Positions 1-8,433 of a DNA stretch of 46,347 bases are shown piece by piece. Below the pieces are notes generated by a model. The model ran no database searches, was not told where the DNA came from, and saw nothing but the letters and a program-made list of their open reading frames with translations. The DNA lies in assembly GCA_949498985.1 (NCBI GenBank), contig CATECQ010000032.1:1-46347 (forward strand). Direction: 5' to 3'. Both the position numbers and the translations under genes were made by a program. Source of the DNA: Glaciecola sp. HTCC2999. GTDB lineage: Bacteria > Pseudomonadota > Gammaproteobacteria > Enterobacterales > Alteromonadaceae. Within the stretch, counting starts at the first letter, position 1; the number at the start of each line of letters is the position of its first letter.

Positions 1-503
1 TGATCTGCATCGATAACGAAGATAACGTCCGGTAAACCGCCCATATCTTTGATACCACCTAAGCTTGATTCAAGCTTAGTCATTTCACGTTGTAACATTA
101 ATACTTCTTTTTTGGTAAGTTTATCAAACGTACCATCTTGGCTTTGCGCTTCAAGGTCTTTAAGACGCTTGATTGATTGACGTACTGTTTTCCAGTTAGT
201 CAACATACCACCTAACCAACGTTTATTAACGTAGAATTGGTCGCACTTGATTGCTGCTTCTTTAACAGCTTCACCTGCAGCACGCTTGGTGCCAACAAAT
301 AATACTTTACCTTTTTTAGACGCAACGCTAGAAACATAGTTTAATGCGTTGTTGAATAAAGGAACGGTTTTTTCAAGATTGATGATATGAACTTTGTTAC
401 GTGCACCGAAAATGAAAGGTTTCATTTTTGGATTCCAATAACGAGTTTGGTGACCGAAGTGTACGCCAGCTTGTAGCATGTCACGCATAGAAACGTTTGC
501 CAT
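1..503 (-). CDS. rpsB: 30S ribosomal protein S2 (partial, C-terminus outside window)
   Basis: The minus strand reads from an ATG at 501-503 to the window edge without a stop, giving 167 residues that begin [18 protein letters not shown] and contain the S2 signatures ([48 protein letters not shown]). S2 is a small-subunit ribosomal protein needed for binding mRNA and S1. The start is supported by a Shine-Dalgarno AGGAAA a few bases upstream and by exact alignment with the S2 N-terminus. The C-terminal third, and tsf which normally follows in the same operon, lie outside the window. The 5' leader is long and structured and is annotated separately. Confidence 0.97.
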   Translation of the reverse strand, partial: MANVSMRDMLQAGVHFGHQTRYWNPKMKPFIFGARNKVHIINLEKTVPLFNNALNYVSSVASKKGKVLFVGTKRAAGEAVKEAAIKCDQFYVNKRWLGGMLTNWKTVRQSIKRLKDLEAQSQDGTFDKLTKKEVLMLQREMTKLESSLGGIKDMGGLPDVIFVIDAD

Positions 504-529
504 GATATTTTTCCTCAAATTTGGGGTTA

Positions 530-620
530 GGCCTCCATACATCCCTTTGCTCGATCTGCATTAACAGTGTCAACACTGTTAAATTAGACACCCCGAGGTC
601 AGTGTCGATGTATGTGTGAT
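530..620 (-). promoter_or_regulatory. rpsB leader RNA, probable S2 autoregulatory structure
   Basis: The untranslated leader of rpsB holds two perfect helices. An 8-bp outer stem pairs 607-614 with 536-543 (CATACATC in the RNA with GATGTATG). Inside it lies a hairpin from 563-570 with 573-580 (8 bp, ACACTGTT type). A purine-rich GGAGG (about 531-535) sits at the base of the outer stem, close to the start codon. In gammaproteobacteria S2 represses rpsB-tsf translation through a conserved leader of this kind. I infer the same role; the pairings are visible directly. Confidence 0.65.
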
Positions 621-724
621 TTAATTAGATTATGAAATATTGCACTTAAATCATGCATAACATAACCGATGATATATACAATATTGAGTATGATATTTTA
701 CAATCATTTCAAATTGCGGCGCGT

Positions 725-753
725 TTTATATCATTTTACAGGCCTTATATCAA
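725..753 (-). promoter_or_regulatory. rpsB sigma70 promoter with GC-rich discriminator
   Basis: On the minus strand a -35 TTGATA (748-753) is followed after 17 bp by a -10 TATAAA (725-730) and then by the GC-rich stretch ACGCGCCGC. Such a GC-rich discriminator is typical of ribosomal and tRNA promoters under stringent control. Transcription would start near 718, giving a leader of about 215 nt before the rpsB start codon. Confidence 0.7.
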
Positions 754-852
754 GGAAAAACTGGTCATCGAGCCTGTTTTCTGTAAAATATTAACTATAA
801 TGTCATATTGGGTCTTTTAGGCTTATACAATCAATAAATTTAAGGGTGTGTA

Positions 853-1644
853 GTGGGCGCGATTATAAAAACACAAGACGAAATAATAAAAATGCGTGTT
901 GCAGGTAAATTAGCAGCAGAAGTACTTGATATGATTGGTGAACATGTCGTTAAAGGAGTGACCACAGATGAACTCAATACTATATGCCACGACTATATCG
1001 TTGATGTTCAAGGCGGTATTCCAGCCCCATTAAATTACGGCCACCCACCATTTCCAAAGTCTATTTGTACTTCAGTAAACCATGTTATCTGCCATGGAAT
1101 ACCGAGTGATAAAAAACTCAAAGATGGTGATATCGTCAATATAGATGTCACCGTCATTAAAGATGGTTATCACGGTGATTCTTCTAAAATGTTTGTCGTA
1201 GGGAAACCCTCTATACTTGCCGAACGCTTAATTAAAGTTACACAAGAATGTTTGTACAAAGGCATTGAGATTGTTAAACCAGGAACCACATTAGGCGATA
1301 TTGGTCACGTTATTCAACAACATGCAGAAGCACATAATTATTCTATTGTTCGCGAGTTCTGTGGTCATGGTATTGGTGCGACGTTCCATGAAGAACCACA
1401 AGTAGTACATTATGGCCGTCCAGGTACTGGCGAGGTATTGGAAGCCGGTATGTGTTTTACCATTGAACCCATGATCAATGCAGGCAAACGTAACAGTAAA
1501 ATTTTGCCTGACCACTGGACTGTGGTAACCAAAGATAGAAGTTTATCGGCGCAATGGGAACACACATTATTAGTTACTGAAAATGGCGTTGAGATCCTGA
1601 CCCACCGTGAAGATGAAACGATTCCTAAAATCATCGAACACTAA
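853..1644 (+). CDS. map: Type I methionine aminopeptidase
   Basis: Removes the initiator methionine from nascent proteins in the cytoplasm. The 263-residue product matches the usual length of bacterial type I MetAP, and all five metal ligands are in place: D98, D109, H172, E205 and E236. The motifs are NIDVTV, HGDSSKMF, GHGIGATFHEEP and FTIEPM. The start codon is GTG at 853. It aligns with the family N-terminus (the IIKTQDEIIKMRVAGKLAAE stretch, like E. coli IKTPEDIEKMRVAGRLAAE) and has AAGGG six bases upstream. The gene is divergent from rpsB, a common arrangement. A possible -10 TATAAT lies at 796-801 without a good -35. A terminator-like hairpin follows, so it is probably monocistronic. 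Confidence 0.96.
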   Translation: MGAIIKTQDEIIKMRVAGKLAAEVLDMIGEHVVKGVTTDELNTICHDYIVDVQGGIPAPLNYGHPPFPKSICTSVNHVICHGIPSDKKLKDGDIVNIDVTVIKDGYHGDSSKMFVVGKPSILAERLIKVTQECLYKGIEIVKPGTTLGDIGHVIQQHAEAHNYSIVREFCGHGIGATFHEEPQVVHYGRPGTGEVLEAGMCFTIEPMINAGKRNSKILPDHWTVVTKDRSLSAQWEHTLLVTENGVEILTHREDETIPKIIEH

Positions 1645-1679
1645 TTTTTGGGGTTGTTCTCAGTTATAACCTATTCCAT

Positions 1680-1719
1680 AAAAGTGCAGTGCTATGACAT
1701 AGGTAGCATTGCACCTTTT
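1680..1719 (+). terminator. Probable intrinsic terminator of map
   Basis: An AAAAGTGCA arm pairs with TGCACCTTTT, with an inner TGCTA/TAGCA extension and a short loop, followed by a T-run. The run is only four Ts, so efficiency is uncertain. It separates map from glnD. Confidence 0.5.
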
Positions 1720-1737
1720 ACCCCAAGAGTTTATGCT
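1709..1737 (+). promoter_or_regulatory. Candidate glnD promoter
   Basis: A -35 TTGCAC (1709-1714) and a -10 TATGCT (1732-1737) are separated by 17 bp, about 30 bp before the glnD start. The -35 lies in the descending arm of the preceding terminator hairpin. It is a consensus match only. Confidence 0.4.
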
Positions 1738-1769
1738 ATTAGCATATATAGTGTTTTATTTTGGTTTCC

Positions 1770-4400
1770 ATGTCTTTTTCTTCACTCATACAACAAGTTC
1801 GTGAAATCCCATCACTTAATGACGTTACTTTATTCAAAAATGCCGTTAACGATTGCTATGTTTACTTAGAAAGTGCATTTGCTACCTCACAGGTCGATGA
1901 CTTAGTTACTGGACGTGCCGAATTTGTCGATGCTTTAGTTTGTCATGCATGGCAATTAGCAGGATTGAATGAGTATAAAAAACTCAGTTTAGTCGCAGTG
2001 GGAGGTTATGGTCGAGGCCAATTACAACCACACTCAGATGTCGATTTATTGATCCTCAGTTCACGCGGCCTACCACGAGGTGCATCCGACCAAATTTCAC
2101 TGTTTTTAACGTTACTTTGGGATGCCAAGTTAGATGTAGGTTCTTCTGTTCGCAGTATTAATGAATGCGTTGAGCAAGCAAAGTTAGATATCACCATTGC
2201 TACCAATATTGTAGAAGCAAGGATCCTGACAGGATGTGATGCGACATTTGATAAAATGCTAAGTAAAGTGAATCAGGATAAGACCTGGACGAGTAAAGCA
2301 TTTTTTAGTGCTAAATATGAGGAACAGCAGCAGCGTCATAATAAATTTAATGGTACCTCATACAACCTAGAGCCTAATGTAAAAGAAAATCCTGGATGTT
2401 TGCGTGATATTCAATCCATTGGCTGGGTTGCTAAAAAACATTTCCAAGAATACGATGGTTATGAGCTTGTTGGCCATGGATATTTCACGGAATTAGAACA
2501 CCAAGAATTATTAAATTGTCGACGCCAGTTATGGCGAATACGTTTTGCCCTTCATTTAGTTGCCGGCCGAAGTGAAAACAGATTACTGTTTGATTACCAA
2601 GCTGACGTTGCACATTTGCTTGGCTTTAATGACGATGATAAAAAAGCCGTTGAACGAATGATGAAACTTTTTTTTCGTGTCGTTCGTCGTGTTACCGAGC
2701 TCAACACCATGTTATTACAACGATTCAAATTCGATGTGTTGAATTTAACGCTGTCATCTGGTCGAGTATTAAACGATGAGTTTAGTGTCAGTGAACGTAC
2801 AATATCTCCTAGAACCGAAACCGTATTTCCTACGCCTTTATCGGTGTTTAAATTCTTACATTTACTGGCTGATAACCCAGATATTGAATCACTCGATTAT
2901 GAATGTATTCGTCAACTCCGTAATGCTCGTCGTCAATTTTCCGAGCAATACTGGGTTGAATATCCAGAATGTCGCACCGCATTTATGACGTTAATGCGTC
3001 ACCCTGATTTTTTTGGTTTTGGTTGGAATGTTATGCATTTGCATGGCATTCTCCAGGCATATCTGCCTCAATGGGATAATATTGTAGGAATGATGCAATT
3101 TGATTTATTCCATGCCTATACTGTAGATGAGCATACGCATCGCTTAATCAAAAATTTGTTCCAGTACTTTGATAAGGGTAATAAAGAATTTCCGCGTTGT
3201 AGTAATATAGTACGCAATTTGGATAAGCCTGAATTATTATTCATCGCAGGTATTTTCCATGATATCGCTAAAGGCCGTGGTGGTGATCACTCTAAATTAG
3301 GCGCTGCGGATGTGTTTGCTTTTGGAGAATCACACGGGTTAACTACCGATGAAATTAATGTCATCAGTTGGTTGGTGGAGTCACATCTTTTGATGTCTGT
3401 TGTTGCTCAACGTCGCGATATTTATGATCCAGAAGTCGTCGCTGATTTTGCCAGTGCCGTGAAAAGTCATAATCATTTAAATATGCTCTATGCGTTGACC
3501 TTAGCAGATATTCGAGCGACCAACGATAGCTTATGGAATGATTGGAAATCTTCTTTACTGAAAGAATTATATTTGTTGACTCAAAAAGCGTTAGACAATG
3601 GTCTGCAATGCCAGATCACATTTAATGAACGTGCGTTACAACACCAAAAAGAAGCTATTGGCATACTTCAACCACAGTGGCAACAAAATGAAATTAATAG
3701 TGTATGGGATCGTCTAGAACAGCCTTATTTTACCCGTTTTAAACCTGTACAAATAGCATGGCATACTCAACAAATACTGCTCCATGAAGATGTAAATGGA
3801 TGGCTCATTAAAACGGCTAACCATACCACTAAAGCAGGAACTGAATTACTGATTTATGGAAAAGATCGCCCAGCCGTATTTGCTCAAATAGCTTCTGTTT
3901 TAGACAGTGCCAACTTATCTATTTTAGATGCTAATATTGCTATCACGCCAGACGGTTATGTGTTTGACAGTATCATCGTAGTCGATGAGGATAATGAAAA
4001 AATTGCATCTACTGAGCGATGCTTTAAAATAGAACAAGCAATTATCGCACAATTAAATAAAGCGACGCATGAACATCAAAACTCTCGTAAGTTATCGCGG
4101 CGTTTAAAACAACTGAATGTACCGACCAAGGTCAGGTTCTTCTCGGCCAGTGATGATGCAACATTAATTGAATTAGAGGCGCTGGATACACCCGGTTTAT
4201 TAGCGTCAATCGGCCATGTTTTTGTTGATTTTAATTTAACACTTCGCCTGGCAAAAATATCGACCATCGGTGAGCGTGCTGAAGATGTATTTATCGTAAG
4301 TGATGAAAACGATCACGCGCTTAGCCCTGAATTACAACTTGCTTTGAAAAAGCAAATTTCTTTAACTCTCGATCAACTGGAAACTGATACAGCATTATGA
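1770..4400 (+). CDS. glnD: Bifunctional PII uridylyltransferase / uridylyl-removing enzyme
   Basis: Senses glutamine and uridylylates or deuridylylates the PII proteins GlnB/GlnK, the master switch of nitrogen control. The product is 876 residues, normal for GlnD. In order it shows a nucleotidyltransferase domain with [17 protein letters not shown] (active-site Asp at about 90 and 92), a GlnD linker region, an HD domain (HTHRLIKNL and [16 protein letters not shown]) that removes UMP, and two C-terminal ACT domains ([13 protein letters not shown] and [13 protein letters not shown]) that bind glutamine. I chose ATG at 1770; an in-frame TTG at 1761 would add three residues. Neither start has a clear Shine-Dalgarno. 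The stop overlaps the dapD start by 4 bp (ATGA), indicating translational coupling. Confidence 0.96.
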   Translation: MSFSSLIQQVREIPSLNDVTLFKNAVNDCYVYLESAFATSQVDDLVTGRAEFVDALVCHAWQLAGLNEYKKLSLVAVGGYGRGQLQPHSDVDLLILSSRGLPRGASDQISLFLTLLWDAKLDVGSSVRSINECVEQAKLDITIATNIVEARILTGCDATFDKMLSKVNQDKTWTSKAFFSAKYEEQQQRHNKFNGTSYNLEPNVKENPGCLRDIQSIGWVAKKHFQEYDGYELVGHGYFTELEHQELLNCRRQLWRIRFALHLVAGRSENRLLFDYQADVAHLLGFNDDDKKAVERMMKLFFRVVRRVTELNTMLLQRFKFDVLNLTLSSGRVLNDEFSVSERTISPRTETVFPTPLSVFKFLHLLADNPDIESLDYECIRQLRNARRQFSEQYWVEYPECRTAFMTLMRHPDFFGFGWNVMHLHGILQAYLPQWDNIVGMMQFDLFHAYTVDEHTHRLIKNLFQYFDKGNKEFPRCSNIVRNLDKPELLFIAGIFHDIAKGRGGDHSKLGAADVFAFGESHGLTTDEINVISWLVESHLLMSVVAQRRDIYDPEVVADFASAVKSHNHLNMLYALTLADIRATNDSLWNDWKSSLLKELYLLTQKALDNGLQCQITFNERALQHQKEAIGILQPQWQQNEINSVWDRLEQPYFTRFKPVQIAWHTQQILLHEDVNGWLIKTANHTTKAGTELLIYGKDRPAVFAQIASVLDSANLSILDANIAITPDGYVFDSIIVVDEDNEKIASTERCFKIEQAIIAQLNKATHEHQNSRKLSRRLKQLNVPTKVRFFSASDDATLIELEALDTPGLLASIGHVFVDFNLTLRLAKISTIGERAEDVFIVSDENDHALSPELQLALKKQISLTLDQLETDTAL

Positions 4401-5221
4401 GTGATTTACAAACCATTATAGAAAGTGCCTTTGACGCACGTGATACCATTTCTCCAAGCTCTGCGTCGGCTGAAATAAAAGCAGCGGTTAATCAAGCGAT
4501 TGACTTACTTAACAGCGGTGAAGCTCGCGTGGCTGAAAAAATTGATGGTGAGTGGGTCGTTCATCAATGGCTGAAAAAAGCAGTTCTGTTATTTTTTCGC
4601 TGTTATAACAACGACGTTATCGAAGGTGCTGAAAGTAAATTTTACGATAAAGTACCATTAAAATTCACAGACTATACCGCTGAACGCTTTGCTAAAGAAG
4701 GAATGCGTGTTGTTCCTCCAGCGGCAGTTCGTACTGGCACATTCGTCGGTAAAAATGTTGTGTTAATGCCATCTTATGTGAACATTGGTGCTTTCGTTGA
4801 TGAAGGAACTATGGTTGATACTTGGGCAACGGTTGGCTCATGCGCTCAAATTGGTAAAAATGTACATTTATCCGGTGGTGTAGGCATAGGTGGCGTGCTT
4901 GAGCCACTTCAAGCCAACCCTACTATCATTGAAGATAATTGCTTTATCGGTGCACGTTCTGAAATAGTTGAAGGTGTCGTTGTTGAAGAAGGGGCAGTCA
5001 TTTCAATGGGTGTTTATATTGGCCAAAGCACCCGTATTTATGATCGCGAAACGGGCGAAATTCATTACGGGCGAGTACCAGCAGGTTCGGTAGTCGTCTC
5101 AGGTTCATTACCTAGTAAGTGTGGTACATACAGCTTATATGCCGCAGTTATCGTTAAAAAGGTTGATGCAAAAACACGCGCAAAAGTAGGCATCAATGCA
5201 CTACTTCGTGAAGCTGAATAA
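4397..5221 (+). CDS. dapD: 2,3,4,5-tetrahydropyridine-2,6-dicarboxylate N-succinyltransferase
   Basis: Uses succinyl-CoA to succinylate tetrahydrodipicolinate in the diaminopimelate/lysine pathway, feeding peptidoglycan synthesis. At 274 residues it is the standard DapD length. An N-terminal helical domain (about 1-100) is followed by a left-handed beta-helix with hexapeptide repeats ([20 protein letters not shown] onward) and the conserved [13 protein letters not shown] and [13 protein letters not shown] segments. The start overlaps the glnD stop. The glnD-dapD order is common in gammaproteobacteria. A strong terminator follows at 5262-5306. Confidence 0.97.
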   Translation: MSDLQTIIESAFDARDTISPSSASAEIKAAVNQAIDLLNSGEARVAEKIDGEWVVHQWLKKAVLLFFRCYNNDVIEGAESKFYDKVPLKFTDYTAERFAKEGMRVVPPAAVRTGTFVGKNVVLMPSYVNIGAFVDEGTMVDTWATVGSCAQIGKNVHLSGGVGIGGVLEPLQANPTIIEDNCFIGARSEIVEGVVVEEGAVISMGVYIGQSTRIYDRETGEIHYGRVPAGSVVVSGSLPSKCGTYSLYAAVIVKKVDAKTRAKVGINALLREAE

Positions 5222-5261
5222 GCATTATTTCTGCCCCTTATCATAAATAAGGTACAGCAAT

Positions 5262-5306
5262 AAAAAATCCGAGTGTTGCAGAAAACGCATACTCGGATTT
5301 TTTTTA
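5262..5306. terminator. Bidirectional intrinsic terminator between dapD and yqcA
   Basis: The arm AAAAAATCCGAGT (5262-5274) pairs with ACTCGGATTTTTT (from 5291), with a further short TGC/GCA pairing inside the loop. There is an A-run on one side and a T-run on the other, so it serves both converging genes. Confidence 0.9.
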
Positions 5307-5325
5307 TTCTATTTTATAGAGAAAG

Positions 5326-5769
5326 TTAAAATTGAGCGTGATTATTTTCAAGCCACGCCAATACATCTGCTTCTGGTTCAAATGTTTCCATTGCATCAAT
5401 CCCTACCATATCAGCAATAGGTGAGCCCTGAAGTTCGCAAAATAATTCAAACATTTGCTTACCTGCCCCGCAATACGAATCACCATATGAACTATCACCC
5501 AGGGCAATCACCGCAAATTTTTTCTGAGTAATTAATGGAAACGTATCTTTAGCATCGGCATAAAATAATTCTAAATTAGGCGGTACATCACCTACCCCAG
5601 TGGTTGAAGTAACGACCAAAAAACTGTCATGTTCACTGAGTAAACTGATATCAGGATCCGTATATAACTCGACCTCATGACCATGATTAGTTAACAACGT
5701 TTGCGCCTCTTCTGCTGCATTTTGTGCGTTGCCATACACTGATCCTACAATAATTCCGATATTTGACAT
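5326..5769 (-). CDS. yqcA: YqcA/MioC-type flavodoxin
   Basis: A 147-residue flavodoxin-like electron carrier that binds FMN. The phosphate-binding loop GSVYGNAQNAAEEA is at residues 9-22. The flavin-contacting loops TSTTGVGDVPPN (about 54-65) and ALGDSSYGDSYCGAGK (about 91-106) follow. It lies 6 bp downstream of truC on the same strand, as in E. coli where yqcA follows truC, so the two are probably co-transcribed. Its exact redox partner is unknown. MioC is the closest alternative name; the neighbourhood favours YqcA. Confidence 0.85.
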   Translation of the reverse strand: MSNIGIIVGSVYGNAQNAAEEAQTLLTNHGHEVELYTDPDISLLSEHDSFLVVTSTTGVGDVPPNLELFYADAKDTFPLITQKKFAVIALGDSSYGDSYCGAGKQMFELFCELQGSPIADMVGIDAMETFEPEADVLAWLENNHAQF

Positions 5770-5775
5770 GTTGTA

Positions 5776-6513
5776 TTACTCACTTTGATAAGGTGCTAGT
5801 GTCGCTAAAACTTTCTCAAATTCAGGCCACAATGCTGCAGTTAATTCGATAGGATGTTGCGTCACAGGGTGACAAAAATTCATTTTAGTATTATGTAAGG
5901 CTAAATGATGAAAATTAAAGGTATTGCGCATAAATTTATTTTGTTTGCCGTCTCCATGCGTTGTATCCCCCATAATAGGATGGCGAATATGTGCAAGATG
6001 CCTTCTAAGTTGGTGCTTACGTCCAGTATGGGGATTAAGTTCAACCCAAGACAAACGTGCTTTAGGATAACGTCCAACGGCTTGGGGATAAGTAAAACGT
6101 TTAAGACAGGTCACTTCTGTTTGTGCATCTTGGGGAGCTTTATCTGGTTGAGTGTCTTTATCCGCTATTTTATCGAGCTTTTCTTTCAAAGCATAATCTA
6201 CAAATTGACTCTTGGCCCAACCACGCGTTAATGCGTGATATGTTTTATGGATTGCCTTAGCGGTAAATTGCTCAGTCATTAAACGAGCCACATCACTTGA
6301 TAACGCAAAGACTAAAACGCCAGATGTCGGTTTATCTAGACGATGTACCGTATATACATGTTGATTAATCATATCGCGAACCATTTGCATGGCAAATTGC
6401 GTTTCATGCCGGTCAATCATACTGCGATGTACTAATAAACCGTTGGGCTTGTTAATCGCGATGATGTACTCGTCTTGATAAATAATAGGTAATTGAGGTG
6501 AGACTTCGGTCAT
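5776..6513 (-). CDS. truC: tRNA pseudouridine(65) synthase TruC
   Basis: Converts U65 of certain tRNAs to pseudouridine. The 245-residue protein has the RluA-family catalytic motif HRLDKPTSG with the nucleophilic Asp at residue 60, the early motif AINKPNGLLVHRS, and LNPHTGRKHQLRRHLAHI with ARLSWVELNP in the C-terminal half. TruC is the RluA-family enzyme normally paired with YqcA, which lies just downstream. The ATG at 6511-6513 begins a normal-length TruC. The gene is divergent from the DUF3549 gene. The yqcC gene that sits beside truC in E. coli is not present here. Confidence 0.93.
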   Translation of the reverse strand: MTEVSPQLPIIYQDEYIIAINKPNGLLVHRSMIDRHETQFAMQMVRDMINQHVYTVHRLDKPTSGVLVFALSSDVARLMTEQFTAKAIHKTYHALTRGWAKSQFVDYALKEKLDKIADKDTQPDKAPQDAQTEVTCLKRFTYPQAVGRYPKARLSWVELNPHTGRKHQLRRHLAHIRHPIMGDTTHGDGKQNKFMRNTFNFHHLALHNTKMNFCHPVTQHPIELTAALWPEFEKVLATLAPYQSE

Positions 6514-6579
6514 ATCGCACTATGTCTTAAATTGGCTTTGCGGTATTATACGGACAAATACTTTACAACTCACTTGTTT

Positions 6580-7605
6580 ATGCAACCGACATCTATCAAT
6601 TCTATTATCGAGTTTCTTGACGCTTCGCAATCACAATACAAATTCATTGACATGGGTCGTGGGTTTCGTGAGCTGACTCCTGAGCATATCAATCAAATTG
6701 AATATCAACGCGTTCCAGCCCCTTATCCAAGACAGCAACATATGTGGTTAGGATGTATCTTCTGGTCTCCCAAACGTTCAACTCAATACTATATTTGGTT
6801 CATAAAATTACCCTTAGATGAACGCGGGTTACTGAACCAGGCAGCACGTAATGTCTTTTTAGAAAAAGTGATTGAAGCATTAGGTCAACAATTAGAAAAT
6901 ACAGAAAAAATGCAAGGACAACTTGGCGATAACCCTTATACATTTGTACCTAGCCAACAGCAACTCGCTGATTTTAATGCAAAAGCAAAAACATTATTAA
7001 ATAATCCGCCGTCAAACGGATTTCAAGCTGTTTCAGAATATATTCATGCACCTCACTCTCATGATTGGCAATTATTAAACGTCCAAGGCCTGGCCGATTA
7101 TGCTGCACGCTTATCAGATCCTATGTTATTTGCCACATTACAAAAACAATGGTCAAATCTAGCTCCAACATTCCAACTTAACTTGCTTAATAGTTTAGAG
7201 CATCATGCCATCAATAAACCTCTGGCGGTGATGATTAAGCAACATTTTGAAGAAGCCATCACTTTGGATAATGAGTCTCACATAATTGCTTGTCTACGAG
7301 GATTAACGCAAGCCCCTGAAGCAATCACCCAAAAAATCATTGACCCCTTACTGCGTCGAGCTTATCTATCAGCAGATTGGTTAATATTAATTGCTGCTAG
7401 ACATATGGCATTATTTAATGATGTGGATCGTGCTATCTTATTTTTAGAAAAGTGTGCATTACATGATGATGCTATTTTTCAAGGGTTGTTTGCCGATATG
7501 GTTCAGTTACCTCAATGCCGGATTGCCTTTTTACAAGCACTTTCAGCGCCGGCACTCTCCAAGTTGTGTCAACAAAAAATTCAAACTTTACAACAAGGTC
7601 ATTAA
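6580..7605 (+). CDS. DUF3549 family protein
   Basis: A protein of about 341 residues, all-helical in its second half, which I recognise as the DUF3549 family of Shewanella and relatives. Its molecular function is unknown. The conserved N-terminus reads SINSIIEFLDASQSQYKFID, followed by RVPAPYPRQQHMWLGCIFW. The open frame extends up to a TTG at 6532, but family members start at the ATG at 6580, so I chose that; no clear Shine-Dalgarno supports either. It is followed 6 bp later by a DUF3301 gene, and the two recur together near truC in related genomes, so they probably form an operon. No catalytic motif is visible. Confidence 0.75.
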   Translation: MQPTSINSIIEFLDASQSQYKFIDMGRGFRELTPEHINQIEYQRVPAPYPRQQHMWLGCIFWSPKRSTQYYIWFIKLPLDERGLLNQAARNVFLEKVIEALGQQLENTEKMQGQLGDNPYTFVPSQQQLADFNAKAKTLLNNPPSNGFQAVSEYIHAPHSHDWQLLNVQGLADYAARLSDPMLFATLQKQWSNLAPTFQLNLLNSLEHHAINKPLAVMIKQHFEEAITLDNESHIIACLRGLTQAPEAITQKIIDPLLRRAYLSADWLILIAARHMALFNDVDRAILFLEKCALHDDAIFQGLFADMVQLPQCRIAFLQALSAPALSKLCQQKIQTLQQGH

Positions 7606-7611
7606 GCACTT

Positions 7612-7926
7612 ATGGGATTAATCGATATTATGGTTTGGGTCATGATTATTGCAGCAGCCAGTCTATTTTGGCGGGTTCGAGATTATGCTGAAATAGCGCG
7701 TTTATTTGCTCAACAATATTGCAATAAACATCAACTTGTTTTTGTGAGTATTGCACGCAAACAAATACATTGGCAGGACACGACTCAATCAAGAAGATTT
7801 CAATTTGACTATATTATGGAATTTTCCACTGCTAATGATGTTTTATATGAAGGTGTGGTGAGTATCTATAAAGGAAAACTAAAAGCTATCGATGTTCCTG
7901 TCTACAAAGTACCTGACAGTATTTAA
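7612..7926 (+). CDS. DUF3301 family small membrane-anchored protein
   Basis: A 104-residue protein with one N-terminal hydrophobic helix (about residues 4-20, IDIMVWVMIIAAASLFW). A soluble beta-rich domain follows, with RRFQFDYIMEFS and LYEGVVSIYKGKLKAIDVPVYKV. This matches my recollection of DUF3301, which follows DUF3549 in Shewanella-like genomes. The function is unknown; a membrane-tethered partner of the upstream protein is a reasonable guess. The two genes are 6 bp apart. The terminator at 7966-7996 closes the unit and is shared with the small RNA on the other strand. Confidence 0.7.
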   Translation: MGLIDIMVWVMIIAAASLFWRVRDYAEIARLFAQQYCNKHQLVFVSIARKQIHWQDTTQSRRFQFDYIMEFSTANDVLYEGVVSIYKGKLKAIDVPVYKVPDSI

Positions 7927-7965
7927 TTAATTGTCCATGACGCAATTTAATTAATGCTGGAAATA

Positions 7966-7996
7966 AAAAAAGCAGTACAAGATGTACTGCCTTTTT
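7966..7996. terminator. Shared terminator: end of csrB-like RNA and of the DUF3301 unit
   Basis: A perfect 8-bp stem GCAGTACA/TGTACTGC (7972-7979 with 7983-7990) has a 3-nt loop. On the minus strand it is followed by TTTTTTTATTT, making it a strong terminator for the small RNA. On the plus strand CTTTTTCT follows, adequate for the DUF3549-DUF3301 unit. Confidence 0.9.
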
Positions 7997-8215
7997 CTAA
8001 TATTTTGAGCTTCCCTCTCAACAATCCTTTGTTATATTTTATCCCTATCAACTTCCGTATTTGCAACATCCCTATTTGCTCCAATTATTCCTTAATTGGC
8101 CGCAACTCCTTGCGCTATTCCCTCTCCTTTAGCACTGATATTAACTATATCAATTATTTGCCCTATGTCATTTCCATAGACACATTTATCGTCCTGATAA
8201 GGCGTACTCCATTAA
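7966..8215 (-). ncRNA. csrB: CsrB/RsmZ-type small RNA sequestering CsrA
   Basis: This gene-free stretch encodes on the minus strand an RNA of about 250 nt with about 13 GGA motifs. Many lie in perfect hairpin loops: TTATC-AGGAC-GATAA (8186-8200), CGCAA-GGAG-TTGCG (8101-8114), CCAATTA-AGGAA-TAATTGG (8081-8099), AACAA-AGGA-TTGTT (8020-8033) and TTGAG-AGGGAAG-CTCAA (8005-8021). A GCTA/TAGC stem (8114-8133) presents two GGAs. The RNA ends in a strong terminator. CsrB RNAs titrate the translational regulator CsrA through exactly such GGA loops. In E. coli csrB lies beside syd and yqcC in the same truC region, so synteny agrees. A GacA/UvrY box lies upstream. The 5' end near 8215 is inferred from a promoter match. 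Every reading frame here is scrambled or lacks homology. Confidence 0.88.
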
Positions 8216-8220
8216 CTTGA

Positions 8221-8250
8221 TATTAAGACTACGTTATTTTGAGTCAGTAA
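8221..8250 (-). promoter_or_regulatory. Candidate promoter of the csrB-like RNA
   Basis: On the minus strand TTACTG (8245-8250) and TTAATA (8221-8226) are separated by 18 bp, just upstream of the first GGA motif. The match is modest, as expected of an activator-dependent promoter. Confidence 0.45.
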
Positions 8251-8388
8251 CAACGACAACAATCTTACAATTAGATTAAACTTTAATGACAGTAACTTAT
8301 TTATTGAATAAATAATAAATAAATACAATAGCTTACAGAGGATTTTGAAATTAATAACGTTTGGAGTGACGGTAATAGATGACAGGCA

Positions 8389-8406
8389 AGTAAGATATCT
8401 CTTACA
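8389..8406 (-). promoter_or_regulatory. GacA/UvrY (VarA) binding box upstream of csrB
   Basis: The minus strand reads TGTAAGAGATATCTTACT, an 18-bp palindrome matching the GacA consensus TGTAAG-N6-CTTACA at 11 of the 12 fixed positions. It is centred about 185 bp upstream of the proposed RNA start, similar to the far-upstream UvrY site of E. coli csrB. Two further TGTAAG half-sites lie between box and promoter (8332-8337 and 8264-8269). Confidence 0.8.
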
Positions 8407-8433
8407 TTACCTGTCGCTAATTTGGCGTTGTTG

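Noticed and set aside
7954-8220. Plus-strand open frame of 88 codons in the DUF3301-GNAT gap
   Set aside because: It coincides with the csrB-like RNA on the other strand, begins inside a terminator, and its composition reflects the complement of GGA motifs. No Shine-Dalgarno or family resemblance.
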